The notes: generated by a model from the letters alone, not told the origin. Numbered from the stretch's first letter, positions 14,605 through 24,832 are shown. The stretch: 64,000 nt of DNA from CAVQBJ01 sp963819075 (GCA_963819075.1 CAWFUP010000004.1:372001-436000); one strand, 5' to 3'. A program made the numbers and translations.

Positions 14605-16824
14605 TCAGGCGGCGATCGCTGACGCGACCGCATCGGCGCCGCAGACGCGATCACGGCCGCGACGCTTGGCTTCGTACAGCGCCTGGTCGGCTTCGCCGAA
14701 GACGGCCTGGTAGTCGAAGGCCTCGTCCGGGGTCGACGACGCGATGCCGAGCGAGATCGTCACCGGCAGCCGTCCCACGGGCTCGGCTCGTACCGCCTGC
14801 CAGATCCGCTGGGCGACGGCCTCGGCCTCCTCGACGCTGACCCCGGGGAGCAGTACGACGAACTCCTCCCCGCCAACGCGGTAGGCGGACTCGAAGGCTC
14901 GCAGGTGCTTGCGGATGCGATAGGCGACCGTTTGCAGCACCTCGTCGCCGGTCGAGTGCCCGTGGGTGTCGTTGATCCGCTTGAAACGGTCGAGGTCTCC
15001 GACGATCACCGCCACCTCCTGGCCGACCGATGTGCTGTGGTGGGTGAGCTCGGCGACTCGCGCCTCGAGCGCGGCGCGGTTGAGCATTCCGGTGAGCTGG
15101 TCCACGACGGCGGCGCCGCGGTGATCGACGGCCGAGCGACCGGCGGCCGCGCCGATGAGCCCCGCGGTGACGACGAGAGCCAGGGGCAGGGCGATCAGCC
15201 CCGGATCGGCGGCCGCAAGCGAGGGGTCGATGACGATGCCGGACGCGATCGTGACGAGCGCGGCGAAGGTAACGCCGATGACCACGCCCCGACGCGGGAA
15301 CACCGCGCTCGAGCCGATCGTCATGATGACCATCACCGGGAGCGCGAACAGCGGCGCGTGCGCAGAGGACAACCGCACGAACCCGAGCCCGACTCCATTG
15401 GCCCCCTGGGCGACGAGCCACATGGCTCCGAGCGCGTACTCCGGGCGGCGCAGACGGTCGAGGTGATGCTCGACGACGTTATAGAGGATGGCCGCAAGGA
15501 TCGGCGCCACGACCGTCGGCCACCCGTAGACGAACGCAGCGGCGACGACCGCCCCGAAGGTGACGATGTACGCCGGTCGGTTGCTCTGGTGGATGCGGCG
15601 ACCGAGATCGACCAGATGCTCGCGCTCGAGATCGTCGCTGACCAGCCAGCTCGCGGTCTGAGCACGCTCCTGCGCAAGGTGCGGGGCGGGCTCGGCGGGT
15701 GACGCCGGCGATGCCGCGCCGCGCTGGTGCCTGGTCCGGCGCCGGTCGAAGGTCACCACGTTCTCGTTTGCCAGCCGCATGTCGTCGGCGCCGGCGTACA
15801 CGACGCGGTCGCGGCCCTCGGCCTTGGCTCGGTATAGCGCCCGGTCCGCGCGACCGAACAGCGCCTCGTAGTCGAGGGGCTCGTCGGCGGCGGACACGGC
15901 GACCCCGAAGGACATCGCCACGGGCACCCCGGCAACCTCGCAGTCGCGCACCCGGGCGTGCAGGCGCTCGGCGACCGTGCGGGCCCCCCGAACGTCGACG
16001 TCGGGGAGCAGCACGAGGAACTCCTCGCCCCCGAGGCGGTACACGGGCTCGGGCTCGGCGGCGCCGGAGAGTCTGCTCGCGACCTCCTTGAGGACCTCGT
16101 CTCCCCGGGCGTGTCCGTAAGTGTCGTTGATGTGCTTGAAGTGATCGATGTCGCCCACGACGACCGTGACCGGACGTCCGGAGATCGTGGTCTGGTGCTC
16201 GATCTCGGCCACGCGCGCCTGCAGCGCGATGCGATTGAGCAGGCCCGTGAGCTGATCGGCGACCGCAGTCTGACGCGACTGGCGATCAACCTCGCGCGCC
16301 GCGGCCGCCGGAATCGAAGCGGCGATGACCACGGTCAGCGGATAGAGCAGCACGAACGGAGCGTCAGCGAGCCCGTGAAGGTCGACGAGCACCGCGGTGA
16401 GCGTCATGGCGGCCGCGCTGATGACGACCGCGATCGCGGCGGGGCGCGGGGGAAACGCGACGCTCCAGAGCAGCAGCGGGCTGATGAAGAGGGCGAGCAG
16501 GTACAGCCGCGGGCCGTGCGCGAGGGCGATTGAGGCACCGATCATCACCTCGCCGAACAGCCAGCTCGCGGCAAGCACGTATTCGGGCCGGCGCGCGTAT
16601 GCGAGACGCGCCTGCCCGATCGCGAAGGCGACGATCGCCAGCACGAGGGGCGGCAGATACCAAACGCCGAACGTCGGGACGCCGATCACGTTCGCGATCA
16701 ACAGCGCGATCATCGCGCCACGCTTGGCCGGCCCGAGCCGGCGACTCATATCCATGAGCCGACCGCGCTCGGCATCGTTGCGGCAGAGCAGAGAGCCGCC
16801 GCGTAGCCGCTCGTTCTCACGCAT
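14605..16824 (-). CDS. Tandem membrane-GGDEF diguanylate cyclase (duplicated module)
   Basis: About 739 residues from the ATG at 16824. The layout is a five- to six-helix membrane region, GGDEF domain, a second membrane region, second GGDEF domain. Each cyclase domain keeps its active-site loop: YRLGGEEFLVLLP and YRVGGEEFVVLLP, with DQLTGLLNR/DQLTGMLNR and GDIDHFKHINDTYGH/GDLDRFKRINDTHGH ahead of them. The two halves resemble each other throughout, including the linkers REVDRQSRQTAVADQLTG and RSAVDHRGAAVVDQLTG, so the gene arose by internal duplication. It should make cyclic di-GMP, probably as an intramolecular pair since cyclases work as dimers. An earlier GTG-rich frame upstream of 16824 shows no domain. 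Confidence 0.88.
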   Translation of the reverse strand: MRENERLRGGSLLCRNDAERGRLMDMSRRLGPAKRGAMIALLIANVIGVPTFGVWYLPPLVLAIVAFAIGQARLAYARRPEYVLAASWLFGEVMIGASIALAHGPRLYLLALFISPLLLWSVAFPPRPAAIAVVISAAAMTLTAVLVDLHGLADAPFVLLYPLTVVIAASIPAAAAREVDRQSRQTAVADQLTGLLNRIALQARVAEIEHQTTISGRPVTVVVGDIDHFKHINDTYGHARGDEVLKEVASRLSGAAEPEPVYRLGGEEFLVLLPDVDVRGARTVAERLHARVRDCEVAGVPVAMSFGVAVSAADEPLDYEALFGRADRALYRAKAEGRDRVVYAGADDMRLANENVVTFDRRRTRHQRGAASPASPAEPAPHLAQERAQTASWLVSDDLEREHLVDLGRRIHQSNRPAYIVTFGAVVAAAFVYGWPTVVAPILAAILYNVVEHHLDRLRRPEYALGAMWLVAQGANGVGLGFVRLSSAHAPLFALPVMVIMTIGSSAVFPRRGVVIGVTFAALVTIASGIVIDPSLAAADPGLIALPLALVVTAGLIGAAAGRSAVDHRGAAVVDQLTGMLNRAALEARVAELTHHSTSVGQEVAVIVGDLDRFKRINDTHGHSTGDEVLQTVAYRIRKHLRAFESAYRVGGEEFVVLLPGVSVEEAEAVAQRIWQAVRAEPVGRLPVTISLGIASSTPDEAFDYQAVFGEADQALYEAKRRGRDRVCGADAVASAIAA

Positions 16825-17093
16825 ACTGGGAGCATCGCCCGGGACCCAGCCGTGATCGCGCCGGGTGGCCGGCGACTGGACGATCATTGCGCCGAGCCAT
16901 TCGATCGCCACCCGCGTTGCGGACGAATGGCCGATGAAAGGGAAGACCATAGGGTGCCGCAGGTCGCCGCGCCCCCGCATACCCGTCACAGGCCAGATCC
17001 ACACTCCAACGCCCGTCGAGCCGGCCGCGGGGATGACGCGCGGCGCCGGCGATCCGCCAACGCCTGAGTGCCGTAGCCGGCTTGCTCGTCAGG

Positions 17094-18944
17094 CTAGGCG
17101 GCGCGCGCCAGAGCGGCGGCGGCGCTGGCGGGCCAGGTCTGCAGGAAGGAGTCGACGGCCACGACGTCGAGGGGCCGTGCGTAGAGGAAGCCCTGGCCGC
17201 TATCGCATCGCTCCTGCTGGAGCATGGACAACTCCTCTGGCTGCTCTATGCCCTCAGCCAGGGTCTCGATCGAGAGCGCCTTGCCGAGTTGCACGAGGGT
17301 GTGGATCAGGGCCTCGCCGTCGGCGCTCTGCGTGAGCTGGGAGATGAACGAGCGGTCGATCTTCAACGAGTCCACGGGGAACCGCTGGAGATGAGCGAGC
17401 GAGGAGTAGCCCGTTCCGAAGTCGTCGATGGCAATCCGTACACCAAGCGCCTTGATGGCGGTGAGCCGCCGAGCGGTTTCCTCGGCGTTGCGCATCAGCG
17501 TCGTCTCGGTAACCTCGAGGGTCAACGCGCTCGCCTCGAGGCCACTGTGTGAGAGGGCGTTGCGCACATCGCCGACGAGGTCGTCGGTGTCGAGCTGGCG
17601 AGCCGAGACGTTGACGGCCATTCCGATCGCATGTCCGGCGCGACGCCATGTCGCGCCCTGACGGCACGCCTGCTCCAGGACCCACCTCCCGACCTCGATG
17701 ATCAGTCCCGTCTCCTCCAGCAGGGGGATGAAGTCGTTGGGTCCGACGATGTCTCGTGTCGGATGCCTCCAGCGAATCAGGGCCTCCACGCCCGTGGGGC
17801 TCATGTCGCGCAAGTTGAACGTGGGCTGGTAGACCAGGAACAACTCGTTGTTCGGAAGGGCGTGGCGCAGGTCTCTTTCAAGCTCCATGCGCCGTTGAAC
17901 CGCGTCTTGCATCCCGGGCTCGAACACGACATAGCGGTCCGTGCCGTCCCACTTGGCCTGGTGCATCGCGATGTCCGCCTCGCGCAGCAACTCCTGGGCC
18001 GAGGTTCCCTCACCGACCGCGACCCCAATGCTCGCGCTAACGGTCACGAGGGTCTCCTGGTCGTCTCCGACATTGAATGACGGCTTGAGCGCCTCCAGCA
18101 GGCGCCTGGCGGTCGGCTCCGGGCCAGCCTGCAACGAAAGGTCCTCGCAGATCACGATGAACTCGCCGCCGCCAAAGCACCCCAACGCATCGGCGCCACG
18201 TACCACGCCGTCAAGCCTCGCGGCGACCGCTTGCAGCAGCTGTTCGCCGGTTGCGTGACCGAGCGTGTCAGTCACCGTCTTGAGGTTGTCTATGTCCAAT
18301 GCCAGGGCCGCCACTCGCGTGTGGTTGCGAGCTCCACGCGCGAGCATCTGCTGAGCGCGGTCGAGGATCAGCGTCCGGTTGGGCAGCCCGGTCAGCGCGT
18401 CGTGGGTGGCCAGGAACGCGAGTTCATCGTCTGTTCGCTGGCGCTCACCATCAAAGGACCTGGCCGTCCGAATCAGGCCGAAATCGGTGCTGTGCTGCAG
18501 TATCTGCAGGGCCTGGGAGAGCGCCTCGGGCGACACGTGCAGCTGCGCGGCGCTCCGGCGCAGTACCTCGGCCACTGCGTCGCGCCACCACAGACAGCGC
18601 AACGTCACCTCCTCAAGCGACGCCGCTCGGTGGGCCGCCAGCTCGCCATGGAAAAGCCAGGTGTCGTTGCCGGCCTGACGGGCCACCTGCGGACCTTCGC
18701 CCGCGAGCCACCGCGCCAGCGCGAGCGTGGAGGTCTGGTTGATCTCGTCGTAGCGGGTCTGCACCGCAGCGTCGACGCCCGATCGCCTCCGGCGCGCGGC
18801 CGTCAGCTCGAGCACATCCGCGGCTCGCGCCCTCAGGGCCTCGCCAAGAGGATGCACATCCTCTCGAAGCTCGGACAGCACAGCACGCGCCGACGACCGC
18901 GACTGATCGGCTCCCGAGCCCAGGGATGACTGTGGCCCTGCCAT
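17094..18944 (-). CDS. GGDEF-EAL protein, probable cyclic di-GMP phosphodiesterase
   Basis: About 616 residues, no membrane segment. The first 170 residues are a helical sensor-like region (LALARWLAGEGPQVARQAG). The GGDEF domain begins at HDALTGLPNRTLILDRAQQ, but its active loop reads CFGGGEFIVI, with Gly in place of Asp/Glu, so cyclase activity is doubtful. It may instead bind GTP and regulate. The EAL domain is complete: GVEALIRWRHP, EVTETTLM, IAIDDFGTGYSSLAHLQ, DSLKIDRSFI, and AEGIEQPEELSML. It should therefore hydrolyse cyclic di-GMP. It lies head to tail with the tandem cyclase gene, about 270 bases apart, giving a plausible make-and-break pair. Confidence 0.88.
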   Translation of the reverse strand: MAGPQSSLGSGADQSRSSARAVLSELREDVHPLGEALRARAADVLELTAARRRRSGVDAAVQTRYDEINQTSTLALARWLAGEGPQVARQAGNDTWLFHGELAAHRAASLEEVTLRCLWWRDAVAEVLRRSAAQLHVSPEALSQALQILQHSTDFGLIRTARSFDGERQRTDDELAFLATHDALTGLPNRTLILDRAQQMLARGARNHTRVAALALDIDNLKTVTDTLGHATGEQLLQAVAARLDGVVRGADALGCFGGGEFIVICEDLSLQAGPEPTARRLLEALKPSFNVGDDQETLVTVSASIGVAVGEGTSAQELLREADIAMHQAKWDGTDRYVVFEPGMQDAVQRRMELERDLRHALPNNELFLVYQPTFNLRDMSPTGVEALIRWRHPTRDIVGPNDFIPLLEETGLIIEVGRWVLEQACRQGATWRRAGHAIGMAVNVSARQLDTDDLVGDVRNALSHSGLEASALTLEVTETTLMRNAEETARRLTAIKALGVRIAIDDFGTGYSSLAHLQRFPVDSLKIDRSFISQLTQSADGEALIHTLVQLGKALSIETLAEGIEQPEELSMLQQERCDSGQGFLYARPLDVVAVDSFLQTWPASAAAALARAA

Positions 18945-19155
18945 CGCACCATGCGTCGGTCCGCGCACGCCATTCCTTGACCGGTCGACCCGAAAAGCAA
19001 TCGATTAAGCTGCGACCAAACCCGCCGTTGACACGCGAAGAGGCTCCTCGGGATGCCACCGAGCGCGCCCGAACGGGGGCTTGCAGGCATCCCGGGGCTT
19101 GGGCTATCCTGGCCCGGACCTGCGCAGGGGCGCGCGGGGATATCGGGGGTCATAG

Positions 19156-21007
19156 ATGGAAGCTGCGGTTGTCGGAGTTCAGGGCTCCCTGACGGGTCAG
19201 CGGGTCACGCTGGCCAGCGAGCCCATCACGTTCGGTCGCAGCGACCAAAACGACGTCGTCATCCCGGGCGACGCCGCGTCGCGCGTGCACGCCGAGCTCC
19301 GGCTGGAAGATGGCGCGTTCATCCTCGAGGACCGTGGTAGCAGGAACGGAACCTGGGTCAACGGCAAGCGGGCGACCGTGCACCGGCTCCAGCCCGGCGA
19401 CCAGATCGCGATCGGCGACGAGGTCTTCGCCTTCGAGGCATCTGGAGTAGATGACGGCCGCACGATCTTGGCTCCCGCACGTTCGGCCGCCGCGAAGGCC
19501 TTGCGCGTCATCGTCACCGGAGGCGGGCCGGTCGGACTGAGCTTTGCCCTGCTCCTGGAGGACCTGATGGGCGCGCGCGCGGATATCACGGTCTACGACG
19601 GCCGCTGGACGCGCGACGGACATCAAATCGTCTGGAAGACCCCTGACCAGGGCAACGTGCGCCGACAGCAGGTCGTGACCGTTCAGAGCCGCCAGTACTC
19701 GAGGCTTCCTCCCGATGTCCAGGAGCGTTTGTTCACTCCCGAGTCGCACTGCGAGATGTGGCCCCTGGGCCCGGATTCGATCGACGGCCTGGGGCCGCGG
19801 AACATCCGGATCGCGTACGTCGAGGATGAACTGCTCGCCATCGCGAACGAGAAGTCGGAGCGCATCCGGCTCATTCCCGAAACCTTCGACGCTGCTGCTG
19901 CGCAAGCCGAGATCGCTCAGCAGCATGTCCTCGCGATCTGCGAAGGCAGCCGTTCGCACACGCTCGAGCGCTTTGCCAACCGGTTCGGCATCGGAGACCC
20001 GTCGCTGTACTCGCTCGATGGCAAGCACGTGCAGGACATGGTTCTCGGCCTGCGGGTGCAGTCCGAGCTGCCGGACCCCATGTCCGTCATGCTGACCGTG
20101 TCCCAGAACCGCTATCTCCTGAACTCCCTGCGCGGGAACGGCTTCCTCAACATGCGGTTGACCGACCAGGAGACGGAGGAAGCAGTCGGGATCGACCCAG
20201 TCGAGCGAAAATTCACCCCGTGCATCCAGTCCACGCCCTGCGTGCTGGAGCTGAGAGGAGATCGCGAGTTCTTCTGCAGCGGGCACCAGGCGGTCTTCCT
20301 GCCGGCCCTGTTGAAGGGATCGGCCCTGTGGACGCGAGTGCAGGAAGGGCTTCAACTCTTCGGTGTACCCCCTGAGAACCTGACCGCGGTGACCGGCTTT
20401 CGGCTGGACATGGTGCAGCGGTCACGGTTCACCGCTCAGTTGTATCCGAAGACGGCGACCACGCCAGGGACGTTCGGGTTCCTGCTCGGTGACACCGCCA
20501 ACGCGATTCACTTCTGGCCGGGTCGCGGGCTCAACAGCGGACTGGCCTCAGTCATCTCGCTGGCGCGATGCCTCGCGACGAACTGGAAGGGACGCGGGTT
20601 CCGCGATGCGGATTTCGTGCGCCACGAAGCGGTGATGTCGATGCTGCAGTATCGACACAAGAGCCGCGCCTGGCGACAGATGGTGACAACCGACAGCGGC
20701 AGGGAACGTGCGGGCGATCAAGGACCAGATCGCGCTCGGCATCGCCGAAGGCGATCAAGGCGCGTATGACCAGCAGGCGGACCTCGACGCACTGATGAAC
20801 GGCATGCGTGAGATCCGACGCCGGCTGGAATCGCGCATCGATGGCCTACCGGACGACGCGACCTTGCAGGCCCATCTCGAGCAGCTCCCGGGGCACACAT
20901 TGCACACGCTCGTGGTGAGCGAGCCCTGGGACACCGGCAACGTCGGCGGCGAGGAAGTCGACGTCGAATGGCTGCTCAAGGCGGCCGCTGCGGTGGAGTT
21001 GGTGTAG
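19156..21007 (+). pseudogene. FHA domain fused to an FAD-dependent monooxygenase-like protein, frameshifted near the 3' end
   Basis: The first 100 residues are a forkhead-associated domain, which binds phosphothreonine: ITFGRSDQNDVVIPGDAASR, VHAELRLEDGAFILEDRGSRNGTW in part, and VNGKR. After a short linker an FAD-binding Rossmann motif appears (VIVTGGGPVGLSFALLL, near residue 117), followed by a hydroxylase-like body with GFLLGDTANAIHFWPGRGLN, which matches the second FAD motif GD-x-AH-x-PGRG. Near 20695-20706 the frame breaks. The rest (AIKDQIALGIAEGDQGAYDQ, ADLDALMNGMREIRRRLESR) continues in another frame to 21007. Without the break the protein is about 615 residues. It lies divergent from the GGDEF-EAL gene. 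I know of no standard function for this fusion. Confidence 0.75.
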
Positions 21008-21081
21008 CGGGCGCGATTCACGCGCTCGAGCAACGGCGAGACGTCGCGCGCGAGCGCGATCGGCAACGAAAGGACAACGAG

Positions 21082-21489
21082 ATGAAGGCAACCGCGCAGC
21101 GGACAGGGAGCTTCAGCCATCGGGTCGAGATCCGCGGTCACCGGGTGACCACCGACGAGTCCGCCGAGCACGGCGGCGCGGACGAGGCCCCGACGCCACA
21201 GGAGCTCTTGGCCGCGAGCATTGCATCGTGCACCGCCACGACCATGGAGATGTACGCGAACCGCAAGGGTTGGGACATCGGCCAGGTCGAGGTCGAGTGC
21301 GAGTACGAGACGCCCGAGCGCGGCTCGCCCACCCACTTCAAGCTCGTCTTGAGGCTCCCCGAGAGCTGCAGCGAGGAGCAGCTCGACAAGCTCCGCGTAA
21401 TCGCCGGCAAGTGCCCGGTCCATCGTGCGTTGGAAGGCGAGTCGACCTTCGAGGACCAGATCGAGCTCATCGCGGAAGCTCGGACCTGA
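21082..21489 (+). CDS. OsmC family protein
   Basis: A 135-residue protein. The ATG at 21082 follows an AAGGA element. OsmC-fold proteins reduce organic peroxides with two cysteines, one in the central helix and one near a later strand. Both are present here: LLAASIASCTATTMEMYANR (Cys near residue 50) and IAGKCPVHRAL (near 112). It is distinct from the Ohr subfamily member at 51018. It ends about 30 bases before the first tRNA-His-derived repeat and so marks the last chromosomal gene on the left side of the island. Confidence 0.85.
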   Translation: MKATAQRTGSFSHRVEIRGHRVTTDESAEHGGADEAPTPQELLAASIASCTATTMEMYANRKGWDIGQVEVECEYETPERGSPTHFKLVLRLPESCSEEQLDKLRVIAGKCPVHRALEGESTFEDQIELIAEART

Positions 21490-21521
21490 GGGCACCAGAG
21501 CGTCGATCGGCGCTCAGCACC

Positions 21522-21584
21522 CGATTTCCAGCCATTTCCGAAGGGTGAGCGACGGGATTCGAACCCGCGACCGCCGTGACCACA
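21522..21584. repeat. Island boundary copy 1: tRNA-His 3' fragment with flank
   Basis: About 42 bp identical except for single changes to the 3' half of the tRNA-His gene at 45726-45798 (T arm GGGATTCGAACCC intact), plus the flank CGATTTCCAGCCA. The 5' half of the tRNA is absent. This is the expected product of integration into the 3' end of a tRNA gene, and is the outermost copy on the left. Confidence 0.8.
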
Positions 21585-21654
21585 GCCCTCCAAATAGACG
21601 GCTCATCAGGTAGATGGGGTAAGCGCCACGCTCGTGCCTTGAGGGAGGTGTGAC

Positions 21655-23880
21655 TCATGCGGCGTCCTCGGCCACGCGGACGGTGACCGCCTGGGGCGCC
21701 GCCGCGCCGGAGGCTGGGCCGTCGATGGCGATGCGTGGCAGGCGTCGCTCCAGTACGCGCGGGAGCGCCCAGGTGCGGCGCCCGAGCAGCGTCAGGACGG
21801 AGGGCAGCAGCAGGCTGCGCACGACGAACGCGTCGAGGAACACGGCGCTGGCCAGGCTCAGCCCGAAGAGCTTGACCACGCGCTGGTCTCCGAGGACGAA
21901 AGAGACGAAGACGCACACCATGATCGTTGCGGCGGCCGTGACGACGCGGCCGGTCGAGCCCATCCCGTCGATCAACGCGGCCCTGGGGTCGCGTCGCCTC
22001 AGCCAGGATTCGTGGATGCGCGAGATGAGGAATACCTCGTAGTCCATCGAGAGCCCGAAGACGATCGCGAACAGGATTACCGGGATGAACGCTTCGATCG
22101 GGCCGGCTTTGGCGTTGAAGAAACCCCCCAGCCAGCCGTACTGGAACACCACGACGACCACGCCGAGCGACGCGCCGACCGAGAGCAGGTTCATGACGGC
22201 TGCCTGGATGGGGATCGCGATGGAGCGGAACACCATCGCGAGCAGGAGGCCGGCGAGCACGATGACCACGGCGATGAACAGCGCCAGGCGGCCGGCGAGG
22301 ATGTGCGCGAAGTCGATGCCGGTGGCGGTTGCGCCGCCGATGAGGATTGTGGCGCCGGTGCTTCGCGCGACTGGCGGCAGACGCTGGTCGCGTAGGCGGT
22401 TGACGAGATCGGTCGTGGCCTGCGATTGCGGCGCTGTGCGCGGGAACACCCCATAGACGGCGGTGCTCCTACCGGGCGAAAGCGTCGGCGCGGACACCGA
22501 CGCGACGCCGCTGGTGGAGCGAAGCGTCGCGGCGATGGTGGCGAGGGCCGGGGCGTCGTCGATGGCGGGGAGCTGTGCGACAACTTGCAGCGGGCCGTTG
22601 AATCCGGGCCCGAATCCACGGGCGAGCAAATCGTACGCCCGGCGGCTGGTCAGGCTGGTGGGGTCGTTTCCGGCGTCGCTCTGGCCGAGGCGCAGAGACA
22701 GCGCCGGGACGGCGAGCACGATCATGATCGACAGGCCTGCGAGCAGCGCCGTCCAGGGGTGGCGGCTGACCAGCGCCGCCCAGCGCGGCCAGAATGTCTC
22801 GCGGCCGGGCGGTTTCGCCTGGTTGGTGCGGGCATGGGCGCCGATCCGCTCTCCGAAGCGCGACAGCAGGACGGGCAGCAGCGTGAGCGCGGCGAGCATG
22901 GTCAGTCCGACGGCCAGCGCGGTGGCCAGCGCGGCCGCGTTCAGCAGGCTGATGCGGAGCACGAACATGCCCAGCAGGGCGATGATCACGGTCGCGCCAG
23001 CGAAGAGCACTGCGCGACCGGCGGTGTCCATTGCGGCGGTGATAGACGCCCGGACGTCGGGGGTGCGTGCGTAGGACTCGCGAAAGCGCGTGACGATGAA
23101 CAGCGCGTAGTCGATCCCAACCCCGAGTCCGAGCAGGGCGGCGAGCTGCGTGGCGAAGTCCGGGGTGTCCAGCAACTGGGAACCGACACCGATGAGGCCG
23201 AGCGCGCTGCCGAGACCGAGCAGCGCGGTGATCAGCGGCAGGCCGGCGGCGACGGCTGAGCCGAAGGTGAACAGCAGCACGATGATCGCGGCCACGAGCC
23301 CGATCGCCGTTGCCGCTCCTAGCGACGGCCGGTTGGCCTCCTGTATTGCCCTTCCGCCGAGCTCGACCTGCAGGGCGGCCGTTTGGGCGCTGCGAGCCAC
23401 TGCGATAACGCGGCTGATGGCCGCCGTTGGTAGGGCGTTGGCGGCTTCGTCAAAGGTAAAGGTGGCAAACGCCGTCTTGCCGTCAGGCGAGATCGCGCGC
23501 GCGCCGGCCGGCGCGAACGGGCTGACGACGCCCGTGACGTGCGGCAACGCGGCGACTCGCGCGAGCATGGGACCGATCTGCGCTCGCACGCCGGGAGCGC
23601 GGATCTCCCCGTGGCGAGCGTAGAGCACGATCTGGTCGATGTCGCCGGCTTGCGCGGCGAACTGGCGCGTGAGAACGTCAGTCGCTCGCTGCGAGTCCGT
23701 ACCGGCAAGCGAGAGGTTGTCGACGTAGTGCGTACCAATCTGATGCGAGACCGCCATCGCGACGATCACAGCCAGCACCCAGCCGACGACGACGATTCGG
23801 CTGTGCCGCACCGCCCAAGCGGCCAGCCGCACGAGGCCCCCGCTCGAACCGGGGTCGAACATGGTAGTTGCCTCACGCAT
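21655..23880 (-). CDS. MMPL/RND family transporter
   Basis: A 741-residue exporter with the usual two-fold layout: one helix and a periplasmic domain, five helices with GVGIDYALFIVTRFRES, AAMDTAGRAVLFAGATV, then the repeat with GLSMDYEVFLISRIHESWLR and GMGSTGRVVTAAATIMV. Such proteins use the proton gradient to move lipids or hydrophobic drugs. It is full length, unlike the wreck at 480-2055. The start ATG at 23880 overlaps the end of the upstream SDR gene by eight bases. It is the last gene of a seven-gene operon that also encodes an ABC drug-exporter pair, so the operon has two independent efflux systems. Confidence 0.9.
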   Translation of the reverse strand: MREATTMFDPGSSGGLVRLAAWAVRHSRIVVVGWVLAVIVAMAVSHQIGTHYVDNLSLAGTDSQRATDVLTRQFAAQAGDIDQIVLYARHGEIRAPGVRAQIGPMLARVAALPHVTGVVSPFAPAGARAISPDGKTAFATFTFDEAANALPTAAISRVIAVARSAQTAALQVELGGRAIQEANRPSLGAATAIGLVAAIIVLLFTFGSAVAAGLPLITALLGLGSALGLIGVGSQLLDTPDFATQLAALLGLGVGIDYALFIVTRFRESYARTPDVRASITAAMDTAGRAVLFAGATVIIALLGMFVLRISLLNAAALATALAVGLTMLAALTLLPVLLSRFGERIGAHARTNQAKPPGRETFWPRWAALVSRHPWTALLAGLSIMIVLAVPALSLRLGQSDAGNDPTSLTSRRAYDLLARGFGPGFNGPLQVVAQLPAIDDAPALATIAATLRSTSGVASVSAPTLSPGRSTAVYGVFPRTAPQSQATTDLVNRLRDQRLPPVARSTGATILIGGATATGIDFAHILAGRLALFIAVVIVLAGLLLAMVFRSIAIPIQAAVMNLLSVGASLGVVVVVFQYGWLGGFFNAKAGPIEAFIPVILFAIVFGLSMDYEVFLISRIHESWLRRRDPRAALIDGMGSTGRVVTAAATIMVCVFVSFVLGDQRVVKLFGLSLASAVFLDAFVVRSLLLPSVLTLLGRRTWALPRVLERRLPRIAIDGPASGAAAPQAVTVRVAEDAA

Positions 23881-24769
23881 CTCGATCACCGCCTCGAGCA
23901 GCGACGATGCTCACCGAGGAGGTCGCCGAGTCGATGCCGCACAGCTCCTCGCTGATCGCCCACAACCGCGCTGCGACGTCGGCGTCCCTGGCGATCGGCT
24001 TCAGCTGCCTTTCCTTGCAGCGGAAGTAGAAGCGTCCGGACACTCCATCCAGCTCCAGGGCGGATGCGGCGTAGACGAGCGTGCGCGCCGCCTTCTCGGG
24101 GCGCGCGAAGAACGGCATGCGCTTCATCACCTTCGGGAACAGCCCGTTGACGCCGCGCATGTTGTCGCCAAAGCGCGTCCTGGCCGGTCCGGGGCTGACG
24201 GCGTTCACGGTCACTCCCGACCCGCTCAGACGCCGGGCCAGCTCGATGGTGAACAGGATGTTCGCGAGCTTGGAGCGGCTATAGGCGCTGAGGAAGTTGT
24301 AGCGGCGCTCGCCTTGCAGGTTGTCGAAATCCAGCCGTCGGCTGTAGGCCTCCGAGGCGACCACCACGATCCGCCCACTGGGCGCGGCGATCACGAGGGG
24401 CAGTAACAGGTGCGTTAATAGGAACGGCGCAAGGTGGTTCGTGGCCAGTGTGCGTTCGATCCCATCGGCGCCGATGTCGCGCCGTTCCGACACGCCGCCG
24501 GCGTTGTGCATCAGCACGTCTATGCAGTGGTGGCCCTCCTCGATCGCGGTGGCCACGCGCCGAATCGCCTTCTGCGATGACACGTCCGCGATGAACAACT
24601 CGGGGCTCGCGCCCGCGGCCACCGCGGCAAGCCGCGCCCGCGCCGCCTCGCCACGGGCGCGATCGCGGCAGACCATGAGGATCGTCGCGCCGCGGCGGGT
24701 GAGCTCGTGCGCTGCGGCGAACCCGACGCCGCTATTCGCGCCGGTGATCAAGACGACGCTCCCGTCCAT
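23873..24769 (-). CDS. Short-chain dehydrogenase/reductase
   Basis: About 298 residues. The nucleotide-binding motif is VVLITGANSGVGFAAAHEL near the N-terminus, the structural motif MHNAGG near residue 90, and the catalytic pair YSRSK near 166, preceded by the Ser in VVVASEAYSRR. This arrangement and the NHLAPFLLTHLLLP segment are typical of retinol-dehydrogenase-like classical SDRs. The substrate is unknown. The ATG at 24769 sits right before the first strand; upstream residues look non-coding. Sixth gene of the operon, overlapping the next. Confidence 0.88.
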   Translation of the reverse strand: MDGSVVLITGANSGVGFAAAHELTRRGATILMVCRDRARGEAARARLAAVAAGASPELFIADVSSQKAIRRVATAIEEGHHCIDVLMHNAGGVSERRDIGADGIERTLATNHLAPFLLTHLLLPLVIAAPSGRIVVVASEAYSRRLDFDNLQGERRYNFLSAYSRSKLANILFTIELARRLSGSGVTVNAVSPGPARTRFGDNMRGVNGLFPKVMKRMPFFARPEKAARTLVYAASALELDGVSGRFYFRCKERQLKPIARDADVAARLWAISEELCGIDSATSSVSIVAARGGDRDA

Positions 24770-24832
24770 GTCGGTCACTGCGCCCCGCTCGTGGCGGCGC
24801 ACTGCAAGTCGCCTGGGCATCCTCGTCCTCCT

